From: Planctomycetota bacterium
GTDB taxonomy: Bacteria > Planctomycetota > PLA2 > JAEUHO01
Length of the DNA stretch: 64,000 bases
Direction: 5' to 3'
Assembly (NCBI GenBank): GCA_020631815.1
Contig: JACKGW010000003.1
Location: forward strand, 62,001-126,000
In this document: piece by piece, positions 50,579-59,269 of the stretch
How the letters are laid out: each line of letters begins with the position of its first letter
How positions within the stretch are numbered: the stretch's first letter is position 1
Notes under the pieces: model-generated
What the model was told of the DNA's origin: nothing
The model's database searches: none
The model's input: only the letters and a program-made list of their open reading frames with translations
Program-made: the position numbers and the translations under genes

Positions 50579-51127
50579 CTAGAACTCGATCGCGTCGAGG
50601 TCGGGCGTCTCGCTGTCGGCGGCGTCGGCCTCGGCCGCTTCGCGGGCCGCGGCCTCTTCCTTCATGGCCAAGGCGTCCTGGGCGTCCTGGACGACCCAGA
50701 TCTTGACCTGCGTCTCGACGCCACCGCCGAGCACGAGCGTGGCCGGGTACTCGCCCAGCTCACGGACCGTCTCGAAGCGGACGTGGCGCTCGTCGAACGA
50801 GAAGCCCATGTCCGCCAGACGAGCCACGACCTGGCGCGTGTTGACCGAGCCGTACAGGTGGCCGTCCTCGCCCGCGCGCTCTTCGATCGTCACGGTGACG
50901 TCCTTGAGCTGCTCGACGAGAGCCTGGCGGCGCGCGACGTTCTCGCGCTCGCGCACGGCCTCGGCCGCCTTGTCCTTCTCGATCTGGCGAAGGCTGTCAG
51001 GCGACACGAGGGCCGCGTAGGCCTTCGGGAAGAGGAAGTTGCGGGCGTAGCCGGGCTTGACCTTGACCACCTCGCCGACGGTGCCGACACCTTCGATGGT
51101 GCGGCGGAGCAGGACCTTCAGGGCCAT
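50579..51127 (-). CDS. rplI: 50S ribosomal protein L9
   Basis: A 182-residue bL9. The N-terminal domain is MALKVLLRRTIEGVGTVGEVVKVKPGYARNFLFPKAYA. The connecting helix and C-terminal domain carry VTIEERAGEDGHLYGSVNTRQVV. An Ala/Glu/Asp-rich tail of about 30 residues extends the usual length. It binds 23S rRNA and restrains ribosome spacing on mRNA. Last of rpsF-rpsR-rplI. Confidence 0.97.
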   Translation of the reverse strand: MALKVLLRRTIEGVGTVGEVVKVKPGYARNFLFPKAYAALVSPDSLRQIEKDKAAEAVRERENVARRQALVEQLKDVTVTIEERAGEDGHLYGSVNTRQVVARLADMGFSFDERHVRFETVRELGEYPATLVLGGGVETQVKIWVVQDAQDALAMKEEAAAREAAEADAADSETPDLDAIEF

Positions 51128-51154
51128 GGCGACGATCTCCTTCTCCGGTCCGCT

Positions 51155-51412
51155 CTAGCGGCCCACGTACGGCATGAGGGCAAGGAAGCGGGCGCGCTTG
51201 ACGGCCCGACGCAGCTTGCGCTGGAAGTGGGCGTGCGTGCCGGTGCGGGCGCGTCCGTAGAGCTTGCCCTGCTGGCTGACCATCTTCTGCAGCGTGGCCA
51301 CGTCCTTGTAGTCGATGTGATGCACACGCGAGCGCGTGAAGCGGCACCGGTTGCGGTCCTGGTGCTTCTTCAGCAGCTTGCGCAGGTTCTTGAGCTTGTT
51401 GGAGCTGGCCAT
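51155..51412 (-). CDS. rpsR: 30S ribosomal protein S18
   Basis: An 85-residue bS18. CRFTRSRVHHIDYKDVATLQKMVSQQGKLYGRARTGTHAHFQRKL matches the family, including the IDYKDV core and the RxTGT-type segment; KRARFLALMPYVGR is the usual end. It pairs with S6 on the 30S platform. It lies 3 bases after rpsF; the ssb gene often found between them is absent. Confidence 0.97.
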   Translation of the reverse strand: MASSNKLKNLRKLLKKHQDRNRCRFTRSRVHHIDYKDVATLQKMVSQQGKLYGRARTGTHAHFQRKLRRAVKRARFLALMPYVGR

Positions 51413-51415
51413 CGG

Positions 51416-51892
51416 TCACTCTTCCTCGTCGGCCCGACCGCGCGAGCCACGGCCGTCGTCATCGTCGTCGTCACGGCGCCGGTCGCGCCCCTTGCGGCGA
51501 CGTGCGCTGTCACCACCCCAGCCGGACATCGCATGACGGCGGCTGTCCTCGGCAAGACGCTCGCGCTCTTCGGCGCGCAGCTTGACGTGTTCCTCGATCG
51601 GCTCGTCGAGTGCCAACGACATGTGGCGCAGGACGGACTCCGAGAGGCCCAGGTCCTCGTCGATCCCGCGGAGCGAGGCCGGCGGCGCATCGAAGTAGAC
51701 GAGGTAGTACGTGGCGCGGCGCTGGCCCTTGATCTCGTAGGCCAGCTTGCGCTCGTCCCACTTCTCCTTCTGGACGATGCGGGCACCGTGCTTCTCGAGG
51801 ATGGTGTCGACCTTGCCACTGGTGGCGTCCCAGTCCGCCTGGGCGGCCTGGTTGTCCAGCAGGAACATGGCCTCGTAGCTGCGAGTCCTCAT
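51416..51892 (-). CDS. rpsF: 30S ribosomal protein S6 with charged tail
   Basis: A 158-residue bS6. RSYEAMFLLDNQAAQADWDATSGKVDTILEKHGARIV, KWDERKLAYEIKGQRRATYYLVYFDAPP and SVLRHMSLALDEP are typical. The tail after about residue 115 is a highly charged Arg/Asp stretch (RRRKGRDRRRDDDDDDGRG), longer than usual. A -10-like TACCAT (51943-51938, minus) and GGAG lie upstream, so transcription of rpsF-rpsR-rplI may start here. Confidence 0.96.
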   Translation of the reverse strand: MRTRSYEAMFLLDNQAAQADWDATSGKVDTILEKHGARIVQKEKWDERKLAYEIKGQRRATYYLVYFDAPPASLRGIDEDLGLSESVLRHMSLALDEPIEEHVKLRAEERERLAEDSRRHAMSGWGGDSARRRKGRDRRRDDDDDDGRGSRGRADEEE

Positions 51893-51982
51893 GACGCTCC
51901 GTTTCGCCGGTCGGCGGAACTCGACCGGAAGCGGGCGATGGTACGTAGCCCGCCCCGGGGCTCCAACGGGAGTCCAGGGTGC

Positions 51983-52561
51983 CTAGGCTTCGCCATTGAA
52001 GCGATTGGCGGCGGCCTCCAGGCCCTCCCGGGCCCAAAGCCGGGCCGCTTCGGCCCCGCGGTGCAGGAGGTCGGGCAAAGCCCGCTTCTGGGTCGCGTCG
52101 TAGCGCTTGAGGACCCACTCCGCCCAGCGGGCCGCCTCGGGCATGGGGCCGATCCCGAGCCTCAGGCGCGGGTAGTCCGTGCTCCCCAGGGACTGCTCCA
52201 GGGAGCGGAGCCCGTTGTGGCCCGCGTGGCGCCCGTCGGCCCGGAGCCGGGTCCGGCCGAAGGGCAGGGCGAAGTCGTCGACCAGGACCAGGGCCCGCTC
52301 CGGGGGCAGGTCGTAGACCTCCAGCGCCCGCACGTAGACAGGCCCCACGAGGTTCATGAACGAGGCCGGCTTCACGAGGACGCACTTGAGGTCGCCGATC
52401 CTGAGATCGGCCACCTCACCGTGCACCAGGCGCGTGCGCCGGAACCCCGTCGCGAGGGGGTCGCCCGCCAGCAGGTGGTCCAGCACCTGCCAGCCGGCGT
52501 TGTGGCGCGTTTCCGCGTAGCCCTTGCCCGGGTTGCCCAAGCCGAAGAGCAGGCGGTCCAT
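51983..52561 (-). CDS. pth: peptidyl-tRNA hydrolase
   Basis: A 192-residue Pth. LLFGLGNPGKGYAETRHNAGWQVLD contains the catalytic His (RHNAGW) and Asn; KPASFMNLVG, LVLVDDFALPFGRTRLRADG (catalytic Asp) and HAGHNGLRSLEQSLG complete the site. It frees tRNA from prematurely released peptidyl-tRNA. Follows rplY in the same direction with a 24-base gap, the common rplY-pth arrangement. Confidence 0.96.
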   Translation of the reverse strand: MDRLLFGLGNPGKGYAETRHNAGWQVLDHLLAGDPLATGFRRTRLVHGEVADLRIGDLKCVLVKPASFMNLVGPVYVRALEVYDLPPERALVLVDDFALPFGRTRLRADGRHAGHNGLRSLEQSLGSTDYPRLRLGIGPMPEAARWAEWVLKRYDATQKRALPDLLHRGAEAARLWAREGLEAAANRFNGEA

Positions 52562-52585
52562 GGGGAGGTTCCCGGCGCGCGCTGA

Positions 52586-53200
52586 CTAGGTCGTGGTCGA
52601 CGGAGCCGTGGCGGCCTCGTCACCCTCGGCGCCCTCGGCGGGAGCCGCGGACTCGGCCTTGGGCAGCGTCACGTGGCAGACGAGCTCGTCGGCCGGCGTG
52701 ATCACGGTCACCTCGGCGGGCAGCTTGAGGTCGCGCACGTGGATGGCGTCCCCGAGGCCCAGATCGGTCACGTCCAGCGTGATCGAGCCCGGCAGGTGGC
52801 GGGGCAGCGCCCTGACGGCGATCGTCTCGAGCAGGGCCTGGAACAAGCCGCCCTCACCGGAGCCCTTCGGGCGGCCCTTGGTGAAGATGGCGCAGGTGTC
52901 CTCGATCTCGACGTCGTCGGCGACGCGACCGAAGTCGAAGTGCTGGATCTGGTCGGTGAGCGGGTCGACCTGCAGCTCGCGCAGGATCGCGTGCCGCGCC
53001 TTGTCGCCCATCTTCAGCTCGACGAGGTGGCTGCCGCTGGCGAGGAACTTGCGCAGCTCCTTCTCGCCGACGTCCAGCTCCAGGTTGGGGCGGCCCAGGC
53101 CGTAGAGCACGCCGGGGACGCGGCCATCCTGGCGCATGCGCCGCACGGCGCGGGAACCGCGCATGTCGCGCGTCTTGACCTCGATCTGCACATAGTCCAT
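52586..53200 (-). CDS. rplY: 50S ribosomal protein L25 (CTC/TL5 type)
   Basis: A 204-residue bL25 of the long CTC form. The 5S-rRNA-binding domain has RDMRGSRAVRRMRQDGRVPGVLYGLGR and ILRELQVDPLTDQIQHFDF. The C-terminal TL5 domain has LPRHLPGSITLDVTDLGLGDAIHVRDLKLP. An Ala/Glu/Thr tail closes the protein. It binds 5S rRNA in the central protuberance and is linked with stress response. Between prs and pth. Confidence 0.96.
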   Translation of the reverse strand: MDYVQIEVKTRDMRGSRAVRRMRQDGRVPGVLYGLGRPNLELDVGEKELRKFLASGSHLVELKMGDKARHAILRELQVDPLTDQIQHFDFGRVADDVEIEDTCAIFTKGRPKGSGEGGLFQALLETIAVRALPRHLPGSITLDVTDLGLGDAIHVRDLKLPAEVTVITPADELVCHVTLPKAESAAPAEGAEGDEAATAPSTTT

Positions 53201-53255
53201 GGCGTCGCCTCGTCCGGGGAAGGGCGAAGAGGATACGGCCCCCCCTGGAGGGCGC

Positions 53256-54209
53256 CTAGGTGTCCTCGGGGCGCTTGAAGAGGACCGAGAGGCTCTGCTC
53301 CGTATGGACCCGCATGATGGCCTCCGCCAGGAGGGGGGCGATCCGGAGCACCACCAGCTTGGGCAGGCCCGTGGGGTCCACGGGGATGGTGTCCGTCAGG
53401 ACGATCTCCTCGACCGGGGCCGCCGCCAGGCGCTCCCGGGCCGGTCCGCAGAGCACCCCGTGGGTGGCCGCGATCCGGACGCTCGAGGCCCCGTGGTCCC
53501 GACAGATCCGGGCGGCCTCGGCGATGCTCCCGCCCGTCGAGATCATGTCGTCGATCAGGAGGACGTTGCGGTCCTTCACGTCGCCGATGATCGCCCCCAC
53601 CTCGATGTGCTCGGCGCTGACCCGGCGCTTGTCGACGATGGCCAGCTCGCCGCCCAGGCGGTTGGCGTAGCCGCGGGCCATCTTCGAGGAGCCCACGTCC
53701 GGCGCCACGACCGTGAGGTCGTCCAGGCGCTGCGCGCGGAAGTGGCGCGTGAGCACGGGTGAGGCGTAGAGGTGGTCCACCGGGACGTCGAAGAAGCCCT
53801 GGATCTGCGCGGCGTGCAGGTCGACGGTCAGCACGCGGTCGGCACCCGCCTCGGTGAGCAGGTTGGCCACGAGCTTGGCCGTGATGGGCACGCGGCCCTC
53901 GTCCTTGCGGTCCTTGCGCGCGTAGCCGAAGTACGGGATCACGGCCGTGATGCGGGCTGCCGAGGCACGACGCGCGGCGTCGATCAGGATCAGCAGCTCC
54001 ATCAGGTTGTCGTTGACGGGCGGCGACGTGGACTGCACGAGGAACACGTCGCTGCCGCGGACGTTGTCGTCGATGCGCACGTCGATCTCGCCGTCGGGGA
54101 ACCGCGCGACGCGCGCGGGCGCGAGACGCGAGTTCATCTCCTTGGCGATGTCCTGCGCCAGGTCGGGGCAGGCGTTGCCGGCGATCAGGGCGAGGCTGCG
54201 ATGGTTCAC
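53256..54209 (-). CDS. prs: ribose-phosphate pyrophosphokinase
   Basis: A 317-residue PRPP synthase. FPDGEIDVRIDDNVRGSDVFLVQST, PYFGYARKDRK, LLTEAGADRVLTVDLHAAQIQGFFDVPVDHL, VVAPDVGSSKMARGYAN and NVLLIDDMISTGGSIAEAA (PRPP loop) are diagnostic. It makes PRPP from ribose 5-phosphate and ATP for nucleotide, His and Trp synthesis. ATG overlaps the glmU stop as ATGA. Confidence 0.97.
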   Translation of the reverse strand: MNHRSLALIAGNACPDLAQDIAKEMNSRLAPARVARFPDGEIDVRIDDNVRGSDVFLVQSTSPPVNDNLMELLILIDAARRASAARITAVIPYFGYARKDRKDEGRVPITAKLVANLLTEAGADRVLTVDLHAAQIQGFFDVPVDHLYASPVLTRHFRAQRLDDLTVVAPDVGSSKMARGYANRLGGELAIVDKRRVSAEHIEVGAIIGDVKDRNVLLIDDMISTGGSIAEAARICRDHGASSVRIAATHGVLCGPARERLAAAPVEEIVLTDTIPVDPTGLPKLVVLRIAPLLAEAIMRVHTEQSLSVLFKRPEDT

Positions 54210-55504
54210 GACGTCGTCTCCTCATCCCGGGGCGCGAGCACGCGGGCAGGCACGCCCACGACGGTGGTCCCCGGCGCCACGTCACGTCCGGCCGGCACCA
54301 CGGCACCCGCCCCCGTCACGGCGCCTTCGCCCACGCTGACCGGTGCCACGAGCACCGTGCCACTGCCGATGCGGGCCGCAGGGCCGATCACGGTGCGGTG
54401 CTTGCGAACCCCGTCGTAGTTGGCCGTGATGGTGCCGCAGCCGACGTTGGCCTTGGCCCCGACCTCGACGTCCCCGAGGTACGTGAGGTGCTTGGCCTTG
54501 GCCCCGGCGTGCAGGAGCGCGGCCTTCGTCTCGACGAAGTTGCCGATCTCGGCGCCGGGCTCGAGCACGCTCTTCCCGCGCAGGCGGGCAAAGGGCCCCA
54601 CGGTGCAGCCGGCGCCGATCGAGCACCCCCGCTCCACGTGCGTGAACGGCAGGATGCGCGCTCCGGCGGCGATCGTGACGTCCATCTCGATGACGGTGGT
54701 GTCGGGGTCGACGATGTCCACGCCGGCCTTGAGATGCGCCGTGGCCACGCGCCGGCGGATGGCCGACGTCGCGGCGGCAAGATCGGCGAGGTCGTTGACG
54801 CCTTGCCACGCGGCGCCGTCGGCAACCGTGGTCGTCTCCACCACGCCCCCGCCCTCCCGGATGCGACCGATCGCGTCCGTGGCGTACTCCTCGCCCTGCG
54901 CATTGGCCCGCGAGAGGTTCACGAGCGCCGGGCGCAGTGCCTCGACGCGGAACGCGTAGATGCCCGTGTTGAACTCGCGGATCGCGAGCACGTCGGGGCG
55001 GTCCGTGGCATCACGGGCTTCGACGATGGTCTCGAAGCGCCCACCGGCACCGCGCACGATGCGACCGAGCGCCCCGGCGTCGGGCAACACGCCCGTCAGC
55101 ACGGTGGCGTCCGCCCCCGCCTCATGATGGCGTGCGACGAGACGCTGGAGATCGGCCGACTCCGCCTGGGGCACGTCGCCGTAGACGACGAGCACGTCGC
55201 CCGCGAACGCCGGAAGCGCCTCGAGCCCGAGCCGCAGCGCGTGCCCGGTGCCCAGCTGCTCGGCCTGGAGCACGGGCCGTGCAGCAGGCCACGCCTCGGC
55301 CAGCCAGGCGTCGACGAGGTCGCGACGGTGACCCGTCACGACCACCGTCTCGGCCGCCTGCAGCGGCTCGACGGCGCGACGGACGTGCTCGAGCAGCGGC
55401 ACGCCCAGGCACGGCACGAGCACCTTGGGCGGGCTGTCGTCGCGGACCGCCAGACGCTTGCCCTGCCCAGCGGCCAGGACCACGAGCGCCAGGGGACGCG
55501 TCAC
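54206..55504 (-). CDS. glmU: bifunctional GlmU (GlcNAc-1-P uridyltransferase / GlcN-1-P acetyltransferase)
   Basis: A 432-residue GlmU. The pyrophosphorylase part begins ALVVLAAGQGKRLAVRDDSPPKVLVPCLGVPLLEHV, with QLGTGHAL and YGDVPQ. The left-handed beta-helix part has GPFARLRGKSVLEPGAEIGNFVETK and KHLTYLGDVEVGAKANVGCGTITANYDG with the catalytic His and UDP-GlcNAc site. It makes UDP-GlcNAc for peptidoglycan and for LpxA in the same gene block. The C-terminus is about 20 residues shorter than usual. GTG start at 55504. Confidence 0.96.
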   Translation of the reverse strand: MTRPLALVVLAAGQGKRLAVRDDSPPKVLVPCLGVPLLEHVRRAVEPLQAAETVVVTGHRRDLVDAWLAEAWPAARPVLQAEQLGTGHALRLGLEALPAFAGDVLVVYGDVPQAESADLQRLVARHHEAGADATVLTGVLPDAGALGRIVRGAGGRFETIVEARDATDRPDVLAIREFNTGIYAFRVEALRPALVNLSRANAQGEEYATDAIGRIREGGGVVETTTVADGAAWQGVNDLADLAAATSAIRRRVATAHLKAGVDIVDPDTTVIEMDVTIAAGARILPFTHVERGCSIGAGCTVGPFARLRGKSVLEPGAEIGNFVETKAALLHAGAKAKHLTYLGDVEVGAKANVGCGTITANYDGVRKHRTVIGPAARIGSGTVLVAPVSVGEGAVTGAGAVVPAGRDVAPGTTVVGVPARVLAPRDEETTS

Positions 55505-55507
55505 GGG

Positions 55508-55711
55508 CTACTCGCGGCCGCGAACGGCGAAGAGGATCAGGGCCAGACCTGCGAGCAGGCCGGCGCCGTTGTCCTTGACCGTCGTGTACCAGTCGCCCAG
55601 GACGCTCATGACCACGTTGCGGACCTCGGTGCCCACGTCGCCGGGAATCAGCTCGGGGCCGTACAGCACGATGCCGATGCCGCCGAGGATCAGCGCGAGG
55701 AGTCGTCCCAT
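55508..55711 (-). CDS. small two-helix membrane protein
   Basis: A 67-residue protein. MGRLLALILGGIGIVLYGPELIPG is a first membrane helix and AGLLAGLALILFAVRGRE a second, with a soluble-looking loop (DVGTEVRNVVMSVLGDWYTTVKDN) between. It lies 3 bases upstream of glmU, so it is probably the first gene of the long housekeeping block. GGAGG lies 10 bases before the ATG. I do not recognise the family. Confidence 0.6.
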   Translation of the reverse strand: MGRLLALILGGIGIVLYGPELIPGDVGTEVRNVVMSVLGDWYTTVKDNGAGLLAGLALILFAVRGRE

Positions 55712-55820
55712 GGGTCGCAGCCTCCGTCGGGGGCGAGTCGCGGGCTCCGCGCCCTCGTGCTCGCTCCCGAGCGTCACTCTGGCAGAGGACCGGGCCCAGG
55801 GAAAGGCTCGTGCGCGGAGG

Positions 55821-55896
55821 TGGTTCCCCGGGGAGGACTCGAACCTCCAACTCCCAGATCCAAAGTCTGGTGTGCTACCAATTGCACCACCGGGGA
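55821..55896 (-). tRNA. tRNA-Gln (anticodon TTG)
   Basis: A 76-base cloverleaf on the minus strand. Acceptor TCCCCGG pairs with CCGGGGA, the D arm is GTGC/GCAC, the anticodon stem CCAGA/TCTGG encloses CTTTGGA with anticodon TTG, and the T arm GGAGG/CCTCC encloses TTCGAGT. Discriminator A, CCA encoded (55823-55821). A -10-like TAGGGT lies at 55914-55909, inside the 3' end of cinA. Confidence 0.97.
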
Positions 55897-55906
55897 ATGC
55901 AGCGGG

Positions 55907-57142
55907 TCACCCTACCCGGGCGGCTCGGCGAAGCAGATCCAGCGCCGCCAGCGCGGCGTGATGTCGAACCAGGTCGCGCACGAGGGGCAGGTCGAGCCGG
56001 CGGTGGGCGCGGCGCCCATCGCGTGCGGCGAGCGCCACGTGGACGCGCCCCACGGGCACGGGGAGGCCGTCGGGACCCGGTAGCGTGTCGGGGCCGGCCA
56101 CTCCCGTCGTGGCCACGGCGACGTCGGCACGCGCGCGCTCGAGCGCCCCGGCCGCCATCGCCTCCGCGACGGCCTGGGACACGACGCCCTCCCGCTCGAT
56201 CAGGTCGGCGGGCACGCCGAGCTCGCGGGTCTTGGCCGCGGGGGCGTACGTGACCCACGAGACGTCCAGCACGGTGCTCGCGCCCGGCACGGAAGTCAGT
56301 CGCTCGGCGACGAGGCCGCCCGTGATCGACTCGGCCGTCGCCACCTTCCAGCCGCGGGCGGCCAGGGCCCGCACGACGACGTGCTGCAGACGCTCGCCCT
56401 CGGCAGGCTCGTAGCGGTCCTCGCCCAGGAGGTCGCGCGCAGCAGCCAGGAAGGCCTCGCTGTCCTGCTCGCGGTCGGCCTCCACGCGCACCTCGATCTC
56501 ACCGTGGTGCGCGTACCACGCGAGGCGCACCGCAGCGGCTTCGGGCAGGGCCTCGAGCTGCTCGGCGACGAGCGCCTCCGGTCGACCCATCACCCAGAGC
56601 ACGCCCCGGGCGACCTCGCTGGCCGCCGCGAGCCGCGGCGCGATCGTGGCCTCGAACATGGCCTGCAGCTCGGCAGGCACGCCGGGCAGGCAGATCAGCG
56701 TGGCACCCTCGAGCCGCACCTCGAGCCCCACGGCCGTGCCGACCGGGTTGGGCACGACGGCGGCCGAAGGCGGCCGCTTGGCCTGGTGGTGATGCAGCGG
56801 TCGCGGGGTGCGCCCACGGGAGGCCAGGCGCGCGACCAGCTCGTCCCAGAGGACGGGGTCCTCCTCGAGCGGCTCGCCCAGCGCCTTGGCCAGCCCGTCG
56901 CGGGTGCGGTCGTCCGACGTGGGGCCGAGACCGCCGGAGACCACGACCAGGTCCGCGCCTCGTGCCACGTCGCGCATCGTGGCGGCGAGGGCCTCGACCT
57001 CGTCGCCCACGAGGCGCAGCTCCACCACGGCGCCGCCCAGCGCGGTGACGCGGGCGGCCATCCACGCGCCGTTGCCGTCGCGTCGCCGTCCACTGGTCAG
57101 CTCGTCGCCGACCAGCAGCAAGGCCACGCGCGTGCGACTCAC
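55907..57142 (-). CDS. cinA: CinA family nicotinamide-nucleotide amidase/ADP-ribose pyrophosphatase
   Basis: A 411-residue CinA. The N-terminal MoaB/MogA-like domain has LLLVGDELTSGRRRDGN, ADLVVVSGGLGPTSDDRTRDGLAKALG and VGTAVGLEVRLEG. The C-terminal PncC-like deamidase domain has WKVATAESITGGLVAERLTSVPGAS, SWVTYAPAAKTRELGVP and VAVATTGVAGPD. The family recycles pyridine nucleotides and is linked with competence. GTG start at 57142 overlaps the ychF stop as GTGA. Confidence 0.93.
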   Translation of the reverse strand: MSRTRVALLLVGDELTSGRRRDGNGAWMAARVTALGGAVVELRLVGDEVEALAATMRDVARGADLVVVSGGLGPTSDDRTRDGLAKALGEPLEEDPVLWDELVARLASRGRTPRPLHHHQAKRPPSAAVVPNPVGTAVGLEVRLEGATLICLPGVPAELQAMFEATIAPRLAAASEVARGVLWVMGRPEALVAEQLEALPEAAAVRLAWYAHHGEIEVRVEADREQDSEAFLAAARDLLGEDRYEPAEGERLQHVVVRALAARGWKVATAESITGGLVAERLTSVPGASTVLDVSWVTYAPAAKTRELGVPADLIEREGVVSQAVAEAMAAGALERARADVAVATTGVAGPDTLPGPDGLPVPVGRVHVALAARDGRRAHRRLDLPLVRDLVRHHAALAALDLLRRAARVG

Positions 57143-58215
57143 AGCGCGCTCCGGATGTGCACGATGTCGCCGTCCTTCACCACGTAGTCCTTCGGCTCCA
57201 GGCGGATCGCGTTCTGCGCCTTGAGCTCGCGCATGCCGCCCGCGGCGTCCAGGGTCTCGAACGGGAAGACCTCGGCGCGCACGAACCCCTTGGCGAGGTC
57301 GGTGTGGATGCGCCCGGCGGCGATCACGGCGGAGTCGCCGCGGTGGATCGTCCACGCCCGCACCTCGTCCTCACCGACGGTGAAGAAGGAGAGCAAGCCG
57401 ACGCCCCGGTAGACCTCGTTCACGAAGCGGTCCGCGGCCGCCTCCTCGATGCCGAACTCTTCCATGAACGCCGGTCGGTCCGCCGGATCCATGCTCGCCA
57501 GCTCGGCGTCGATCTGCGCGTCCATGGCCAGGCGGCCCGCGAACGAGAGGGGCAGTCCCTCCCCCAAGTCGGCGGACAGCTCGCCGGGGCCGTTCAGCAG
57601 CAGGATGCGGGGCTTGCGCGAGAACAGCTGGAAGCCGCGAAGGCGCTTGTCGTCGGCGTCGTCGAGCTCGAGATCGAGCAGGTCCTTGCCGGCGTCCAGG
57701 CGCTCGAGGCAGCGCTCGAGCACGGCGAGCTCGAGCTTGTCCTGGTCCATGGAGCGCGCCTTGCGCTGGATGTTCTCGCGCAGCTTCTGGGCGCGGCCTT
57801 CGCAGATCACGTAGTCCGCGGAAACCATCTCCCCCACCAGCCGCTCGAGGTCGGCCTTGGGGTCGGCTTCCGCGCGCTCGTACGCGTACTGCGGCGACGT
57901 GAACCCGCGGACGACGAGCACGTAGGCGTCGTTCTCGCGCGCCGAGGCCAAGAGCCGTGCGCGACGCTCCTTGTCACCCTCGGTGCCGCCCTCGGGCAGG
58001 CCCGGCGGGTCGTGCAGCTCGAGGCCGGCCGGCGTGTACTTGCGCGGCTGGAAGATCTCGCGGCATCGCTCCAGGCGCTCGTCGCGCACGGGCACGACCT
58101 GCACGTGGGTCTCGGTCTGGAAGCTGCCGGGCGGCGTGGCAGCGGGCGTGGTGGCGACCGCGTTGAACACGGTCGTCTTGCCGGAACCCGCGAGGCCGAG
58201 GAGGGCGATGCGCAT
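57139..58215 (-). CDS. YchF/Obg-family P-loop NTPase (divergent)
   Basis: A 358-residue YchF-like protein. It begins MRIALLGLAGSGKTTVFNAVA, with P-loop GLAGSGKTT where YchF normally has GLPNVGKST, and switch-like ELHDPPGLPEGG where DIAGLVKGA is usual. The helical insert and a C-terminal TGS/DUF933 domain match YchF well: EVRAWTIHRGDSAVIAAGRIHTDLAKGFVRAEVFPFETL and KDYVVKDGDIVHIRSAL. YchF is an ATPase associated with ribosomes and oxidative stress. This copy is either a divergent ortholog or a paralogue. Coupled to cinA. Confidence 0.82.
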   Translation of the reverse strand: MRIALLGLAGSGKTTVFNAVATTPAATPPGSFQTETHVQVVPVRDERLERCREIFQPRKYTPAGLELHDPPGLPEGGTEGDKERRARLLASARENDAYVLVVRGFTSPQYAYERAEADPKADLERLVGEMVSADYVICEGRAQKLRENIQRKARSMDQDKLELAVLERCLERLDAGKDLLDLELDDADDKRLRGFQLFSRKPRILLLNGPGELSADLGEGLPLSFAGRLAMDAQIDAELASMDPADRPAFMEEFGIEEAAADRFVNEVYRGVGLLSFFTVGEDEVRAWTIHRGDSAVIAAGRIHTDLAKGFVRAEVFPFETLDAAGGMRELKAQNAIRLEPKDYVVKDGDIVHIRSAL

Positions 58216-58257
58216 GGCGGGGAAGGTCGCTCGACCCCGCCCCGCCGCTGACCTTTT

Positions 58258-59184
58258 TCAGCGGTCCTCGGGCGTCTCCGGCGGCTTGGCGCCATCCGGC
58301 TCGGCCGGGGCTTCCTCGGGAGCGCCGCCGAACACCCGGCTCGACCAGTCGTTGATGCGGTCGCGCTCGACGATGAGCAGGGCGTACACGGCGACCGCGA
58401 CGACCAGGGGCCAGGCCTTCCAGATCGTGAAGGGCTCCTTGTTCTCCCCCACGAAGCGACCGCCCCAGATCCCGAGGAAGTAGAGGCCGACCACGGGCAT
58501 GGCCATCATGATCTGCGTGACCGGGCTGGGGTCGGTGAGCAGCATGCCCACGATGAAGGCGAAGACGACGGCCAGCTTCCAGCCCTTGATCCACGTGGCC
58601 CGCTCGACGATCCCGACGGCCTGGAAGAACAACATCACCAGGGGCAGCTCGAAGAGGAACCCCATGGCCAGCACCATCTTGACGCAGATGTCGAAGTAGG
58701 CCGTGATCGTGTACTGCGTCGTCGCGTCCAGCTGCCGGTCGAAGCTGATGAGGAAGCGCAGACCGAACGGGATGAGCAGCAGGTAGGCCGCCACCATGCC
58801 CATGAAGAAGAGCAGCACCGAGATCGGGAAGTAGGTCCGTACTGCAGACTTCTCGTGCTGGTAGAGACCCGCGGCGATGAAGCCCCACATCTGCCAGATC
58901 ACGAGGGGCCCCGCGGCCACGAGCCCCACGAGGAAGCACAACCGCAGGATCTGCAGGAAGCCCTCGCCGGGCATGATCGCTTGCAAGGCGGAGGGCGGAG
59001 ACCCCGTGGCCTTCAGCGCGTCCTTGTACGGCTGGACGGCGAAGTGCCAGAGCGGGTCGTAGAAGAAGAACGCCAGCAGCATCGCTGCGCCCAGCGCGAG
59101 CGCACTGAGCACGAGGCGTCGGCGGAGCTCGTCGAGGTGCTCCGACAGCGTCATCCGCGGCAGGGCGTCCTCGGGCTCGGCCAT
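58258..59184 (-). CDS. tatC: Sec-independent protein translocase TatC
   Basis: A 308-residue TatC with six transmembrane helices. MTLSEHLDELRRRLVLSALALGAAML is the signature N-terminus, followed by PYKDALKATGSPPSALQAIMPGEGFLQILRL, GPLVIWQMWGFIAAGLYQHEKSAVRTYFPIS, FELPLVMLFFQAVGIV and LTDPSPVTQIMMAMPVVGLYFLGI. It recognises twin-arginine signals of folded exported proteins such as the pirin in this window. A 50-residue Pro/Glu-rich cytoplasmic tail is extra. AAGGTGGG precedes the ATG. Confidence 0.96.
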   Translation of the reverse strand: MAEPEDALPRMTLSEHLDELRRRLVLSALALGAAMLLAFFFYDPLWHFAVQPYKDALKATGSPPSALQAIMPGEGFLQILRLCFLVGLVAAGPLVIWQMWGFIAAGLYQHEKSAVRTYFPISVLLFFMGMVAAYLLLIPFGLRFLISFDRQLDATTQYTITAYFDICVKMVLAMGFLFELPLVMLFFQAVGIVERATWIKGWKLAVVFAFIVGMLLTDPSPVTQIMMAMPVVGLYFLGIWGGRFVGENKEPFTIWKAWPLVVAVAVYALLIVERDRINDWSSRVFGGAPEEAPAEPDGAKPPETPEDR

Positions 59185-59202
59185 CCCACCTTGATAAACG
59201 AA

Positions 59203-59230
59203 GCGAGCCCGGCGGACTCGCCGGGCTCGC
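59203..59230 (-). terminator. strong terminator hairpin
   Basis: GCGAGCCCGGCG (59203-59214) pairs perfectly with CGCCGGGCTCGC (59219-59230) around a 4-base loop. On the minus strand the stem is followed by TTCGTTTATC. It ends the coiled-coil gene's transcript 18 bases before tatC's ATG. Confidence 0.75.
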
Positions 59231-59269
59231 AGGGTTGCCAGGATCTGGTCCTGTCAGAGGGGGTCGGGA

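Noticed and set aside
51413..51415. An ssb gene expected between rpsF and rpsR.
   Set aside because: Only 3 bases separate the two genes.
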